Shown piece after piece: positions 23,940 through 37,200 of a stretch of 64,000 nucleotides of DNA; the first letter of the stretch is position 1; each line of letters begins with the position of its first letter. The translations under genes were made by a program, and so were the position numbers. This DNA comes from Phylloscopus collybita (Eukaryota; Chordata; Aves; Passeriformes; Phylloscopidae), in assembly GCA_027886175.1 (NCBI GenBank), contig JAJNNQ010000010.1, positions 3,325,001-3,389,000 on the forward strand, read 5' to 3'. The notes under the pieces were generated by a model that was given only the letters and a program-made list of their open reading frames with translations, did not search any database and was not told where the DNA came from.

Positions 23940-24175
23940 TCCCTCCACACTCAAAGGGAGGTACTGATTATATGCAACTATGACTATGATTATATGCAAA
24001 TTGTGACTAATGTATGAAATGAAAATCCCTGCCTGATGGCACGGAGATCTGAGACAGCTACTCTGCAATTACTGCCTCGCCGCGATTTCTGCCGGGTGTT
24101 ACTTACTCCGACACAATACTGAGCGCAGGCAATTTACTGCAGAGGTCATAAAAAAATCTCATTAAACCCACACCG
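23940..24175. promoter_or_regulatory. Candidate conserved element with a POU octamer doublet
   Basis: GATTATATGCAA occurs at 23966-23977 and 23988-23999, 22 bp (about two helical turns) apart, and the second runs into an exact octamer ATGCAAAT (23994-24001). Downstream, CpGs are preserved (GCCTCGCCGCGATTT near 24075) amid homeodomain-type words (GCAATTACTG, CTCATTAAAC). The pattern suggests a POU-responsive enhancer; no alignment is available. Confidence 0.35.
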
Positions 24176-25045
24176 TTTAAGGCAGGTAGTTTCCCAGCTC
24201 CCATCTCTGCTTAGTGCAAAGCCTTGGAGGCTGTCTGGGTGGCTGCCCAAGGGAAAAATCCCTCTCTGGTGTGAGGAGCAGCAGTGGCGGCGGGGAGGGC
24301 GAGCAGGAGGAGGCAGAGGCTGCCGAGCTCCATCTGCTTCGCTCCTGCCCTGCCCTACCAGGGGTGGAAATGGCTGCTGAGAGTGCAGATGAGATGCAGG
24401 CAGCTGAGCAAGTGTATCGAGTAGCCAACAGCCTGACTTCAATAGCCATTCCTTTTCCCGGGAACAGCAAAACCCCCGGGGGCTTGGCACTCTCTGCCGC
24501 AGGAGGATTTGTTGAATGCTCTGCAAGATGCTGGCCCGGCTCCTCTGGGCAGCAGCAGCAGGTGCTTGCGGGGAGCAGGCAGGGCCAGTTGGCAGCGGTG
24601 CAGCAAATGTGCTGATGTGGCAGTGCCACCGAGCTCCTGCCAGGGCCCTGCCTGCGGAAGGCCAGGCAGGCAGCGGAGCTATCTCTGCGCAGTGTCATTT
24701 CCTGACAGCCCCAGCTGTCCTGTCTCCTGTTTGCCAGTGGCAGGGGCTCCCCGCAGAGGTGCCACCACTGTGGCAGTCAGGGTGAATCAGGCTCTCCCAA
24801 CAGGCACCACCCGGGAGTTCTGCCTTTTCCAGCTGATGGCTGGACACAGGAGGTGGCATCTGGGCAGCCCAGCTCCTGCCCTGGATGGCTGGATGAGAGA
24901 GGGAGGAGTGGTGTGGGGAGCAGATGCTCCATGGGAAGTCCTGAGCTGGTCAAGTGCTGTTAGGAAGAAACACCCCAGAGATGATCCAGGGAAGGTGGTT
25001 CACCTCCCTGTGACTGGAGGCTCAGTTCAGTTCAAGAGAAAATGA
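24176..25045. other. GC-rich segment with overlapping open frames, function unknown
   Basis: This block is GC-richer than its surroundings, with frames of 126-178 codons open on both strands (plus 24214-24615 and 24509-25045; minus 24698-24177 and 24526-24146). None resembles a known protein. High GC lowers stop frequency, which may explain them all. An exon of a non-coding transcript is possible but unsupported. Confidence 0.35.
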
Positions 25046-25882
25046 ATGTAACTGAGCATTGAAAGAGCCCTACAAAAACCCATCAGTTTATTGACTTCTT
25101 TTCCCCCCAAGATAATTACAATGTATATTTAAAATGAGTCAATAATCTCTTCCCACAACACCCTAGTTCATCCTTACTTTTTTTTTCTTTCACCTATAAA
25201 ACTTTGTTTTCCATTGGGATATTATGATTTACAGAAAATATTTGATGTTGATGGGGAGACAACACCAGAGTATCAGTTTACCCAAGGTGAAATTTTTGTG
25301 TATACAGAGAGAATTTAACCTCAAACACTCAGTTCACATATCCATGTGTGATTTATATTGCCTCAGGCTCTGAGGCAGAGTGAACACTGACACCCTTTGA
25401 TGTTGAAAGAAGCCTAGTGACTGGCCTTTGGAGAGATTTGTGATGTCTTTATCAGCCTGTCAATGGAAAACCAGGCAGCAAAGCCAGGCCCCCTAAAGAT
25501 TTCAAGGCCTTGTAGGCAGGGGGATCGTGTAAGCATTTTACTTCCACCGAGTGCTCGAGAGGCTGAGCGTACATGGCCGGGCTAATTGAGTGCTCACAGG
25601 GCACTGCTCTGCAGTTGGCATCTGCACATCTCTCTGTGACCCTTTCGGCCCAGGAAAGGTGCCAGTGTCACCAATAGGGACATTTAGCAACTTCACACCC
25701 CTGAAGCGCTGAGGTTTCTGTTGCTGCCTTGCAGGGGTGTGATAACCCATGGCTAAAGAATAAACCTGGATTATTAGAAATGGAAAACATTTCCCTGCAC
25801 TTGTTGAGATGCAAATTGCTGAGAGGCGGGTAAAATTTTCCCAAATTTCTGCTCATTTCTGTGGTACCAAGCATCCAGGGTT

Positions 25883-26060
25883 TTTCCAGAGAAGCTGTGG
25901 ATATCCCATTCCTAGAAGTGTTGGAGACGAGGTTGGATGGGTCTTGGAGCAGCCTTCCTCTAGTGGAAGTTGTCCATGGCAGGGCAGTTGGAACAAGGTC
26001 ATCTTTAAGGTCCCTTCCAACTCAAACCATTCTGTGATGCTATGATTCCATGAATCCATG
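25883..26060 (+). mobile_element. CR1 LINE, 3' end fragment
   Basis: Runs from CCAGAGAAGCTGTGGAT through GGTTGGATGGGTCTTGGAGC and CATCTTTAAGGTCCCTTCCA to CAAACCATTCTGTG. Four tandem octamers close it: ATTCTGTG, ATGCTATG, ATTCCATG and AATCCATG (26029-26060), the diagnostic CR1 terminus. It is a 5'-truncated, non-coding copy. Confidence 0.94.
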
Positions 26061-29000
26061 GAGCAAAATAGTCTTGAGTAAGTTTGACAGCTCACAGAGG
26101 AAAGGTAAGTGCTGCAATGCACAACAAAAAGGCACCTGCAGCATATTCTGCACTGCACCTCCCTGGGACAGGAACAGATTGTGCACCAAGGTTTGCAGTG
26201 GGAGTCAGGTGGCAAGAGGGAACAGGATCTGATTCTTCTTGTGAGTCAAATTCCCAGGAAATGTTGAGTAACTTTTGGAAGACAGAATTCAATGCAATGC
26301 TGATAGATTGAGGAAATGGCTTGAAAACAGTAATATGTGATACAATAAAGACAGCTGTAAGATGGTTTATGCAGAATTAGGGACTACTGGCTAGGCACAC
26401 CAGGAACTGAGGATTACTGAGGATTATACACTAAAGATGCATCTGAAATATGATGCTGTTGCAAAAACAAAGGACCAGTGTCTCATGCTCACATTGAGGC
26501 TGAGAGCTCCTTTGAATCAGGTGTGTCCAAGGCTGCAGCTCAACAGGACCATCCAAGCCCCTGGAAACCAAGTAAGGGGGAGCTGGTGTGTACCACTTGC
26601 CAAATGACTGAGGGAGAGACTGTGGTAGCCAGAGACTGAATCTGCTTCCTGGTGTTTGAGAAAAAAAAAAAAAAAAGTGAAGCTGAACTCAGATGCAGAG
26701 AGGGGAACGAGCAAGGATCTCAGTGAGAAGTGTCACTAAAAGCCTTGCTCTGATGATGGCTGCTGTGACACCAGGAGAGGAATCACAGTCAGGTTGCTGC
26801 TTTGTGTCTGGTTCATTTGACATGCAATTGAAGTAAAAAGTTGTAAAATTTATTTTTCTGAAGCCAAATTTTGTTGGGCAACGAGGCAAGTTGAGAAATA
26901 TGGCAATAAATTTCTCTGCCACTCTGGCTGCAGCACTGAGCATCACCCACGCCTACAGCATTAGTAGTGCCATGTATTGTCCATGACTTGTTCTTCTCCC
27001 TTTGGAAAATCCAGCACAGCACCATCCTTGCCTGTCTCTTCCCTTGTGCCCTTCAAGTGAAAGGACAGTGAAGTTCCAGGCTTAAAGGTTGTGAGCAGAA
27101 AATCTGAGGCAGGAGAGCAGATATCCACAAATTTGCCACAGTGGGAAAGTGGAGAATAATTGTGGGTTCTGATTTTCCAGGGAGCCTCTGTGGGGAACTA
27201 ATAGTCTAGACTTGTCCTTTTTGAGGCCTAATTATGTCTCTCTGTCAAGCTATAAAAACAACAGTCTGTGGCATCACAAGGGAAAATGAAAGCTATTGGC
27301 CTGTGTTCTGCATTTAATAGGATGTCAAATCTAAAGCACAGTCTGACTGGTTTTTGACTGGGGTTAGAACAGAAAATGCAACTAATTAGGCTGTTTCTGA
27401 ATCTCCCTCTCTGTCTAATGGCTGCGGACTTGCAAATTGTAACATACTGGGAGTCCCAAACTCTCTGATCAGTGCTGCTGTCTGGAGGGGAGGGCTCTTT
27501 CCCACTGATGGGACTCAGGCTCCACTTGAGCAGTGTCACTGTTAGTGGGGACAGCTCCCTGGGAAAGGCCTGGTGCCATCACACCTCTCCATGCTCCTTG
27601 GGAAGTGACACATGCTATAGATGAACCAGGTTTTTACAGCTTGCATTGGTGATTAATTTCTGAAGTCTTTGAGGATGAAGAATTTAGAAAGTACTTTGGG
27701 TGTAAAATGCAGCCCTTATTCTTTGGGTATCACAGTCCCAAATTGAATTGAAGTAACACACAGTGGTCCTTAACATGTATGAAGAGGTATGGAACTTAAA
27801 ATTCACCCCAAAATATCCCAGACATCTTATGTGTGTGCTAAAGCAGCTGCTCTCAGCCTTTTTCTGCCCTTTCATGTCCTGCTTTTCCACCCTTACCCAA
27901 GTTCTGACCATTAACTCAGCTCCCAGACTCTCAGATCTGCCTCGTTCCTGTTTGCAGCCCATCCTAAGCAAGCACCAGAGGACAATGAGCTCTAGAAAAC
28001 CTGAGACAACAGGAGGCCTATATTTAAATGACTAATGCATTAATAATTATACCTTGGAGTGCTCTGTGTCAGGAAGTGTTAGATGATGTCCTAGTGCCTT
28101 TCTTTATCTATTGGAAGTTAGTTTGAGGGTTTTTCTTCATGTTGCAATAATTTCTTGGAGAGAACTGCAGCAGTTACAAGTTCCTTTTACCTTTCCCTAG
28201 TCAGCTGCCCTCATTCTGAACCAAAGCTACACTCAGCTGGTTCCTCATGTTTTACAGATGAAGTGAAATAAAAGTGGAATTTGTCCCACTGTGAGAGAAA
28301 GGAAAGGAAGAGGAAAAAAAAAACTGTCTACAAGATTTTTATGCAAGTCCCACATCCTTAGTTTTGCCATCTTTTTGACACAGAAATCTGATTGTCTTCT
28401 GTTCAGACATTCTGGGGTGCCTTTCTGGTTCTCATTCTTCTTTTCTGACTTTGCGTTAGTCAGGAAACTGCCAACTTTGCCTCACAGTCAAAACTGAACA
28501 CTGTAATTCAAACTCAAAGGACATCAGTGGGCAGGAAAAGCATGTGGCCTCAAAATGGGGGTATTTTGATGTCATTTCTGCAAAGTCCTGCAGAGGGATT
28601 TGAGTCAGGAAAGCTCAGTCGATGAGTCCATAAGAAAGGTCTTTCCAGGAGACAGCCTGAAAAGAAATAGAAAGGGTGGAAGAGAGTGTAAAAGGAGAAA
28701 GACTTGCATAATCCAAAGGAGCATACGAAGCAGAAAGAAATGAGAGCACCTGGATCTCCTTGGTGACTGCCAAAATACAGTGTGACACCTCCTCAACATT
28801 CCTGTGGAGATTTAAAGCCATATTTTTTCCAGTAGCTGCACACTAATTTCACCTAAATAATGGTTTCTGCAGACACAGCTAACCTGTACTGTAAAGTGGG
28901 TCCTTCCCAGGCTTGAGCTGGAAAAGAGACTCAAAGCAGCTTGGGACTGTGACTGGAAGCAGGTAAACCTTGCCTAGGCAAATGGTTTTTCTCCAGCTTT

Positions 29001-29984
29001 ATAAAGATGCCTAACTTTGATGGACCAACAGATGACATAGACCAATATCCACTGTGGTAGTGGCAAGGAAAGAAAAGGGATTTCGCCATGACTTGGAAAT
29101 GTCTTTATCCTTGTGTCCATCCTCTCTTCCCAGTTGTAGAACGAATCCCACTAAAAATGAGGGTGCCAAAACTGTGGCCTTTCTATGGATTATTCCCAAT
29201 GGCCACCAGCTTTATTAGGAAGAGATCTGGGCAGGAAGCAGTAGCTTCATTTTGCAGTAACCCCAGGGTATGGCCATGAAGATGCCAAGTCCTCCTGCCT
29301 GAGCAGGGACCATGCATGAGCTCCTTTCTGAGGCCAGCTTCCTAAAACTTACTGAGAAGCTACCCAGATAAGGCCTCCAGCTGTATTTTCAGGAAAGCCT
29401 TTGAGAGTGATCTTAACCCAAATACCCACTGAAGTCTCACTGAATCTTGGTTGAGGTGAATTTATATAAAATGCTTAAATAATTTCCCACTTGCAAGCTG
29501 TAGCCCCTAGTTGGGTATTGCTGCCAGCTGAGGGAGGATCACCCCTTCTCAGTGTGAATAATGAGTGAGTTGGGCAGCACAGGGAGAACGAAATGAGAAA
29601 TTATGGCTTCTGAGAGAGTGATCAGTTTGTTTGCTGTCCCCTACCAGCTCTGTCCTTCTGCAGATGTTCACCAGGGTTTCTCCAACCAGCATGAAAATCT
29701 TCTCAGCTTCCCCATGTTCAGCACAGCTTGTCAGGAGCTGCTGAAATGGCACATCCAAGGCAAGAAATTTTGTAGAAATTTTGACCTTGACCAAGGCAGT
29801 CAGAAATTGCAGCTAAAATAGAGGCTGCTTGCAAAGGGAAGGGGGAATTAATAGCCCCACAGCTCCTCAAATTTAGCATTAGAAGTTATAAAACTGGAAT
29901 TCTGGAGGTGGGAGGGTTTGGGGTTTTGCCCGTCTGTTTTCATCTGTGTGGCTTGAAGGGGTTGGAAGGGACATGCTGCTCAAG
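26061..29984. other. Non-coding DNA, no gene seen
   Basis: AT-rich DNA with an A15 run near 26661 and otherwise no recognised repeats. The longest open frames are about 100 codons and incoherent. Confidence 0.55.
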
Positions 29985-31010
29985 TAAAGGATCACATTTG
30001 CCTTTTAATCCATGACACAAAAATGAAATAAAATTTACCCCTGCGAGTTGCCATGTAAATGAATCCAAATCAAATAATACACAGGGAGCCACAAAGCAGC
30101 CCAGCCGCTCTTCTCTGCAATATAGGCATTTAATTTGTGCATAGAGATCCCAGGAACTGCAAAAACCCGTGGCCGTTTCACATGCACATCCCCACGCAAG
30201 CCTCCCTACCGCAACAAATGATTTATTATTTTTTTGGGGGGCAGTGTTCAGGGAAGGAAAGAGAGGTCGTCAAATCCGTGTTCGACGATGGCACGGATTC
30301 CTTGGCTACCAAATGCAAAGGCCGAGCAGAACAAAGAGATTTGCATTCTAAGTGATGCAAAGCAGCCGGCAGTGTTTTAATGTTGTGTTTGCTCTGTGAT
30401 GTCTTCATCAGGCGCTCAAAGACAGCGGCTCTGGCAGCCGTGGGTCCCCGCGAGCCTGTCAAACTCCGTTTCCATGGTTTTCCTTCAGGCAGCACCATCG
30501 GCAGACAGCACGGAAACGGACCCCTGCAACCTGTTCTGAACAGTGTCTCTGATGTAGGGCCCCAGAGCGGGCATCAAACTAGCAACAAGCAGCAAGAAAA
30601 TAACAATTTTGCTTTTCGCAGGTGTCAGAGCAGCAAACAAAAGGCTGTTTATAAAAGATGCAACATCCCCTTTTGTCAGCGTTGGCAGTTTAAAGTCAGC
30701 CGGGCAGCGGTCGAGTTGTGGAGGAGGTTTTAGAGGGGGTGTGCTGTGAGAGACAGATTTCAAATCGTTTCCTGTTTAATCCTTTAGCCTCACTAAATAG
30801 GGCCTTCTCATCACCAAACTAATAGCTATTAGCAGCGTCCCAATTATTCCGTTTGAATCAATGAGGGCTATTTTCTCGAGACACACTCTTTTCCAGACAA
30901 AGAATCAGCCTCACTCTTCCCTCACCTTGAAAATCACCCTTTCATTTAAATAAAAAGTTCAGAATATTTCAATATGAAGCCGTATTTGAGCAGTGATGCT
31001 GCAATTTCAA
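29985..31010. promoter_or_regulatory. Strong candidate enhancer / CpG-retaining conserved block
   Basis: Between about 30230 and 30730 I count roughly 23 CpGs by eye, far above the flanks, at ordinary GC content. Such retention suggests unmethylated or constrained DNA. Flanking it are AT-rich, repeat-free stretches with homeodomain words: CATTTAATTTG near 30128, TAATCC at 30778-30783 (bicoid/OTX type), and a 14-bp palindrome at 30819-30832. TTTATAAAAG near 30650 could be a TATA box of a non-coding transcript. Frames such as 30380-30733 (117 codons) are unrecognised. I favour an enhancer, possibly transcribed. Confidence 0.45.
30819..30832. promoter_or_regulatory. Perfect palindrome CTAATAGCTATTAG (homeodomain dimer-type)
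   Basis: The 14 bases are a perfect palindrome holding TAAT and ATTA cores four bases apart in opposite orientation, a layout suited to a homeodomain dimer. It lies inside the candidate element at 30-31 kb. Confidence 0.4.
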
Positions 31011-31149
31011 GAGGTGGGAAAGATGAATCCGTGGTCTTTTGCCACTGTGACTGCCTGTGTGCAGTGATGACACAGAAGCCTGTGCTAAAAGAGCAGAGGT
31101 CAGCAGATCTGACAACCAGCCCCAGCTGGACCAGTGAATTTGTAAATAC

Positions 31150-31225
31150 TGGTCAGGGTACTGCACCTCCTGGTGCCTCAGTTTCGCCATGTGTGAAATT
31201 TGAATAATGATTTATTTCTTCTCTT
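31150..31225 (+). mobile_element. MIR SINE fragment
   Basis: TGCACCTCCTGGTGCCTCAG followed by TTTCGCCATGTGTGAAATTTG and AATAATGAT parallels the MIR core and tail (…CTCTGTGCCTCAGTTTCCTC, TCATCTGTAAAATGGG, GATAATAATA). It is an old, diverged copy. Confidence 0.6.
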
Positions 31226-34200
31226 GTGAAAGACATGGAGATGGAGTATTTGCCCAAACATGATATAAAGCTCATGGTTACCCCTGTGGTTTTCATGACA
31301 GTAGTGACTGGAGCCAATGCAAATCCCTCAAGGGACAGTTTTCCATTAAAGAAAACTGATGGATCAGATGCTGTCCAAGTTACAGGAGAATCTGCTTTTC
31401 CCTACCAATTAGCTGATTTTATCACAGCTGGCTGGGGAGGTTCTGGGAGCCACTGGTCTCCTTGGCTCCTGCTTCCTTTGCTGTGCATCTGCCAAGCCAG
31501 TGAGAAGCCAGAAGTTGGGAGCACTGGGTCCCAAGCTGCCTCTTTATTTCCTGCAGAGGAAAGACTGAAGTGGGCAGTTGGTGTTAGAATACTTAGGGCT
31601 TTGGTGCAGGTCAGCTTGGTGCTTACAACAATAGGGCACACTCATCAGGGATTGCCACATCAGGACTTTTTCCTTCCACATCCCTACATTGGAAGTCAGC
31701 AAGCTGCAAGGATGGGGGTCCAGGACTCCTGGCTCTTCTGGGGCTTTGAGATTCCTAGCTGCTCTTTCATTTTCTAAAAAGAAGCCACAATGGAATATGA
31801 TTCCAGCTCCTGATTTTGTGGTTTCCACTGCCTTGGAGACGTGCTTTTGTTTTCTTTAATGGAAAAGGTCAGTGTGGTTTTGCCCTAAATTAGTGTGGAA
31901 GCCAATGGAAAAAATAGCCAAGTCTCATGCAGAATTTTTGTGTAGATCTTTCTGCCCAAAGCACTCTCGTTTATGGTTTGACTGAAATTATCTCAAGTAC
32001 ATTCAGCAAATGCTGTTTCTGTCCTCACAAAACTCACCTCCTACACTTCTAGATTCACAGTCTGATTCAATACTCAAACTATAATTATGTGGCTCATTAT
32101 TTATTGCACAGTGTTTGCATGTGGAGCAGGCTGAGGTCACTTTGGAGGTACTGATAGTGCCAGGGAGCAGATACAGGCGACCCAGCTCTGCATCTAAAAT
32201 CCTACCCTGACCCTGTGATTAAATCAAGTCACAAGATCTGTGGAGAAAATGAACTTAAGATTGAGATGGTTTCCAAACAGCTTATGACATACTGGTTATT
32301 GTAATGATTATAATTTTTCAAAGACTTTAATTGATCTGTTAAATAAAGGCAAGGCATTTTATAAATTAATAGTATTTTATTTTCACCACTGATCAGCACC
32401 AGAACAAGGCCAGGTGCATCCATACTGATGGTATAGGCAAAGTACTAACGGATCCTGGCATTGCATATGAGCTTTCTGTGGCCCAGGAATAGTTAAAATT
32501 CCTTTTCCACTGATAGAAACAACACATTTGTTCTCAATGTATTACTGTGCAGTGCCGAATCTGCTCTGACTTTCTCAAGAGCCGAGTGTAGAGCAGAGTG
32601 AGTGTTCAGTGAAATGAGCAGTGGCTGGCATGAAGGGACGGGGTGAAGCTGCCACAGACTCTCGCAGAGATTTCTTTTGATCAGAGGAACTGCTCGTGAC
32701 TTTTGTTCGGCGTCTCATGGCAAAAAAAAAATAAAAAATCCTCTGGTGGAAAAAAAAATGTGTCTGTGTCACAGCAGAGTCAGGAGCTGGCAGTCGTAGT
32801 GCCTAGGCTATTTTTTTTTAATGAATAGTTGTGTTTGCAGGGTATTGCATGATCACACAAAGTGAGGCTTTGTATTGTTTCGCAGTTTTGAAATTATCTG
32901 TAAGTGGTGTGGATTAGAGCAAACAAGAGGCAAAGCAGAACTGACTTCATTCAAGAATGGTTTGGAGCCATACTCCTGTGTAGCAGGGGAAAGGGGACGT
33001 GTCTAGGGAATTACTGGAGAGAACTGGGAACAGTTGCTTTAAAACTGAAGGCTTTGGGGAAAAAAAAAAAAAAAAGTCATTTTCTGTGTATAGTTCAGTT
33101 CCAGTCCTGTTTATGATGGGACTGAGCTGAAGGGAGGGAGGCTTAAGGGGTGCTCACCTTGTATTCTCTCTATTACTCTGTGAACAATATAATGAAATCA
33201 GGAGATTTACAGATGTATTTTTTTTTTTTGGAATAAGAATACTTTTTTCCGGTTTGGCATAAATGTTTCCAGAATAGGACTTGTCACCCTGTGCAAACAA
33301 GATTTGAGGGCTGCACTGATCTGTAGGGAGAAACAGGCTGCAAGTGTGGGAGGGGAGAGCCTTACCTGGGAAGGCACTACTTGCCCCAGCAGAGTAAAAC
33401 TACAGGGGGAAAAAAATCTTGCTATTCTAGAATGAGATTATGCACAGCTGCCCCAGGAGTTGGGCAGGGAGAAGTACATTAACTTCCTGTGTGCTGGGAA
33501 CCAGGTAGCACCCTTGAGCCCCATCACCAAATTATTCATTATTCTTTAGGATCACCCTCCTATGGATGTATTCCCAGTCTCACGTGTTGATTTAGCACCA
33601 CCACTATTACTTTATTTTCTATTCTTAATTTTCAGGCTATCAGAGAAAATGGTTTTTATGGGAGGGAAACAGTCTGCAGTCTTATTCTGCCAGTAAGAAA
33701 GGATTTATGATGTAAGAAGTCTTTCTAGTCTGTCAGATTAGTGTTATTCTTTGGAATCATGGATAGGAAAGGTGAAAAATAAAATCAGAAAGGACAAAGA
33801 AATTAGCAGAGCACAGTGTGTGTGAGGTACCCTGAGCAGAGAAAACACGCTGAATGACACACTCAGGGTGAAACAGAAATGGGAAAAAGTAATTTTATCT
33901 CAGCACTTCCTTTGGCTGGCTTCTCAGTCACCAGCATATTAATGGCTCTTCCCCTAGCAACTACAGAGCTTCCAACATGCTTTGGTCATAAAGACAAAAA
34001 ATGGAGTTTGCCAGAACAGAGCTACCCCATTCTGGGCTGCTGACAACAGTCCCAGACTGGCCATATGCTCTGCTGCACTCACAAGTGGTAAAGCAACATT
34101 TTTGCTCCTGCTGATGCTGGTGGTGTCCCTGTGGTTGTTATTGTTTCCATCCAGACCCTCTCCTCTTCCCTGGAGCTCCTGCCTGTTCTGTTTCAGCCTG

Positions 34201-37200
34201 TACCGACAGCAATGTCACAGCTCCTGAACGCCGAGGAGAGCGAACAGATGTAGCTCTTGTCACATCCCTGCGAGCCGGTGGCACGGCCTGTCTCACTTTA
34301 TTCCTTGAAGTAGCTTGTGTGGGGGGCAGTTTGGAGTGAAAGGGACATGGATGCTTCCCACAGGGCAGGTCTGACCAAAGGTGGGTGACTGGCCTGTGTC
34401 CAACAGGGGGGAACAGCACCTTCCACCTTTGGGGCTGGGGGGGTTCAGAGTAGTCACTTTTCAGGTGGGTTGTGTGTAATCGATGAAATGGGGAGTGGAA
34501 AGAGAGATGGGAAAGGACCAGTGGGTCCTGTAGGGAATAGGCATGCAATTCTCAGTTCCTACCCAGCAGGAATTCAGGGCTCTGAAGGATTTGGTAGAGG
34601 TCAAAGAAAATGTTCCATCTCTCAGGGAGAGCCATGGGGTTTGGGTTTTCTCTGCATACGTTTGTTAGCTGAGACCCCCAACACTGCCTCTGAAGGTTGT
34701 GCTTTCTTCATAGTATGGTTCATGAGCAGCTTAAACCTCAGCTGCATTTTAAAGGGGTGATCCCTTTTCCTCCTCCACCTCTGAGCTAGACCCCCCCATC
34801 TTCCTCAAGTCCAGCCAAAATCGAATCATGGAACAGAATTGCTGTTCCTCCACACGGGGAGCAGAGAGGTTACGATGGCCTCAGGATTGCTGGAACTGCA
34901 CCCTTGACTGGCATTATCACCACTAACTCTGCATTAAGCACCCTGATGTTTTAGTACCCTGGGGAAATCTACTGACCTGGGGGTTCCTGATGCAGTGGAC
35001 AAGCTCAGGTGGGCAGCAAAGCTGAGGGTGTATCAAAACCCTAATTTCTACCTTTAGCCATTAGCAGTAGAGGGAGAAATTCATTGTTCTGATTCCTTTC
35101 CAAGGAAGACAAGAGTGGACAAAATACTAGGTTCTTTCCACTATTAAATCTATTGTCTTCCCAACCCTACTCTTATCACAATTTGCTGTGCTTTCAGGGG
35201 AAGAGATTCAGTGCTACATGCTGTCTTTAGGGTAAGGATTTTTGTGTTTATCTGCACGCTCACTGCCAACACAGATAAGAGACTTTATTCTCTGCATTAT
35301 CACTATTTTTCTTCTTCCTAGGAGCCAGACTGATTTTAGAAAGAGGGGTAAATATTTGAGCTCGTTGTGCAGACCTAAAGTGAGGCTCTAGGTCTTTTAT
35401 ACTTATTTATACCCACTAAAATAATCATCTTTAAGAGGCTTTTTCAGCTTTTTGGGCTAAAACCTTCCTTTTTGCCGATCTCTGTTCATTATTCTGTGCT
35501 AGACTCTTTCCTCCCCTGATTGCATGTTATCACCTTCAATAGAACAGCTGTGTCATTGCTAAAGGGTGTTAATCTTCCCCTACCTAACACCTTATTGACA
35601 GCCAGAGTCACAGAGGCCCCCAGTCTTTTCTGACTTGGGTGACTTCTCAAAACAACATTTTATTTTAGCTTCTTTTCATTTTGTACTAATCCTACTGCGG
35701 TCTAACCAAGAGACATAGCCACAGCCTGGCAGAGCCCCTCCTGGCTTGGAGTGTTCTGCTGTATCAGTTCTAGTGATTATAACCAGGAGAATATTCCCCA
35801 ACAATGTCAAGGGACAATAAGCCCCAGCTAATCAATAAGCACAATACCTGCGGCACATGGGAGCCCAGAATAGAAGCTGCTCCGGCAGGTGGGACAGCTG
35901 GCTTGAATTTTTATGTCGTGGTTGTGAAAGGCACCACAGCTTTCAGCGAGACAAGAGCAGTGCTGACAGTGACAGATCCCCTGTTACATTGTGCCACCAA
36001 ACAGAACGAGACACTTCAGCAGATACAGTTCAGTTTTTTCTGATAGTTTTGTAATGGGTTGGAATTAGTCTAGAATTTTTATTTTTTTTTTCTGATTTTC
36101 CTCTGCCTGCTGGTGTTCTGGGCTGCCCTGCAGTTTCCAAGGTCACCTTGAATTTTTGGAGATCTGGAATGTTGCCCTGACCCTAGAGAGATTCAGGGCA
36201 AATTTGTGTGCTGAGGTGATTGCCTTAAAACAGATCTCCTTTAAAACAGCCAGCACAGTAGTGGGTACCCTTGTGGGGATTTCTTCCATCCCATGAATGC
36301 TGGGTCCAAGGGCATCTTTTCCAAACACAGCCTGGCCTGCTGTGCAGTGTAGGAACAATAGGAAACACCCTTCTTTTAGTCTTTACACTCCTGACTATTA
36401 AATAGATGAAGGTATTCAGATTTATCCTGCTTGGTTTCAAACACAGCCTTGAAGTGCTGAAGTTGGGGAAGAAATTGCCATTTCCTCTAAAGTCAATGAA
36501 AAGAGATCAAAACCACAGAGCTCGCTGGTGTCACTTCATAGAGGTCTTCCCGTGGGTGACACAAGAGACCTCAGGCAGTGGTTCCAAATAGGAGACATGA
36601 AACAGGCCATCACTGTAGGAGAGCTGTGGCCACCAGAAGAAGGACCTGAGTGGCCCCCTGCTGATATAACTTCAATTTCCCACCAAGCCTGAGCATTTCT
36701 GACAGCAGAAAGCATTTGCCAGTGGACTGCTGAGCACATCAAGGTGGATACAGTTCTCTTGTTCTTTGGATTGGGAGGTCAGTCCAGAAAAAGGAGACAA
36801 ATGGGGTCATAAAACAAATGTAGCATTTACTTTATACTGCAATTTTTTTCATCATACCTCTCCAGTATTAAAAAGGCAGCTGGGTGCTGGGGTTTGAGTA
36901 CAGAGCTGAGAACTAGGAGTGAAGGGGCTTTTGCAGGACTTGAGCTGATGACCTAATTTTAATCCCAGTGTAACCAGAGTTATATAATTGAATATGATCA
37001 TTAAATTTATTAGACTGGTCAAAACTGGCGCAGTGCCAACAGGAAGTGTGTGCCCAGAACAGCTGTACCTACCAGCCACATGCAAGCACTCACCTGATGG
37101 TGAGTGATGTCCTAACTGAAGATACATCTGCTGGCTATGATGGTCAACTGACCCTCACAAAGAGTATATCTCCTTTCAGATACACCTTCTGTGGGGCTGC

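Noticed and set aside
31226..31777. 183-codon plus-strand frame
   Set aside because: No domain or family resemblance; it starts just past a MIR fragment and lacks promoter or splice context.
34825..34850. AATCGAATCATGGAACAGAA resembling reverse CR1 octamers
   Set aside because: The sequence beyond it does not match the CR1 3' body.
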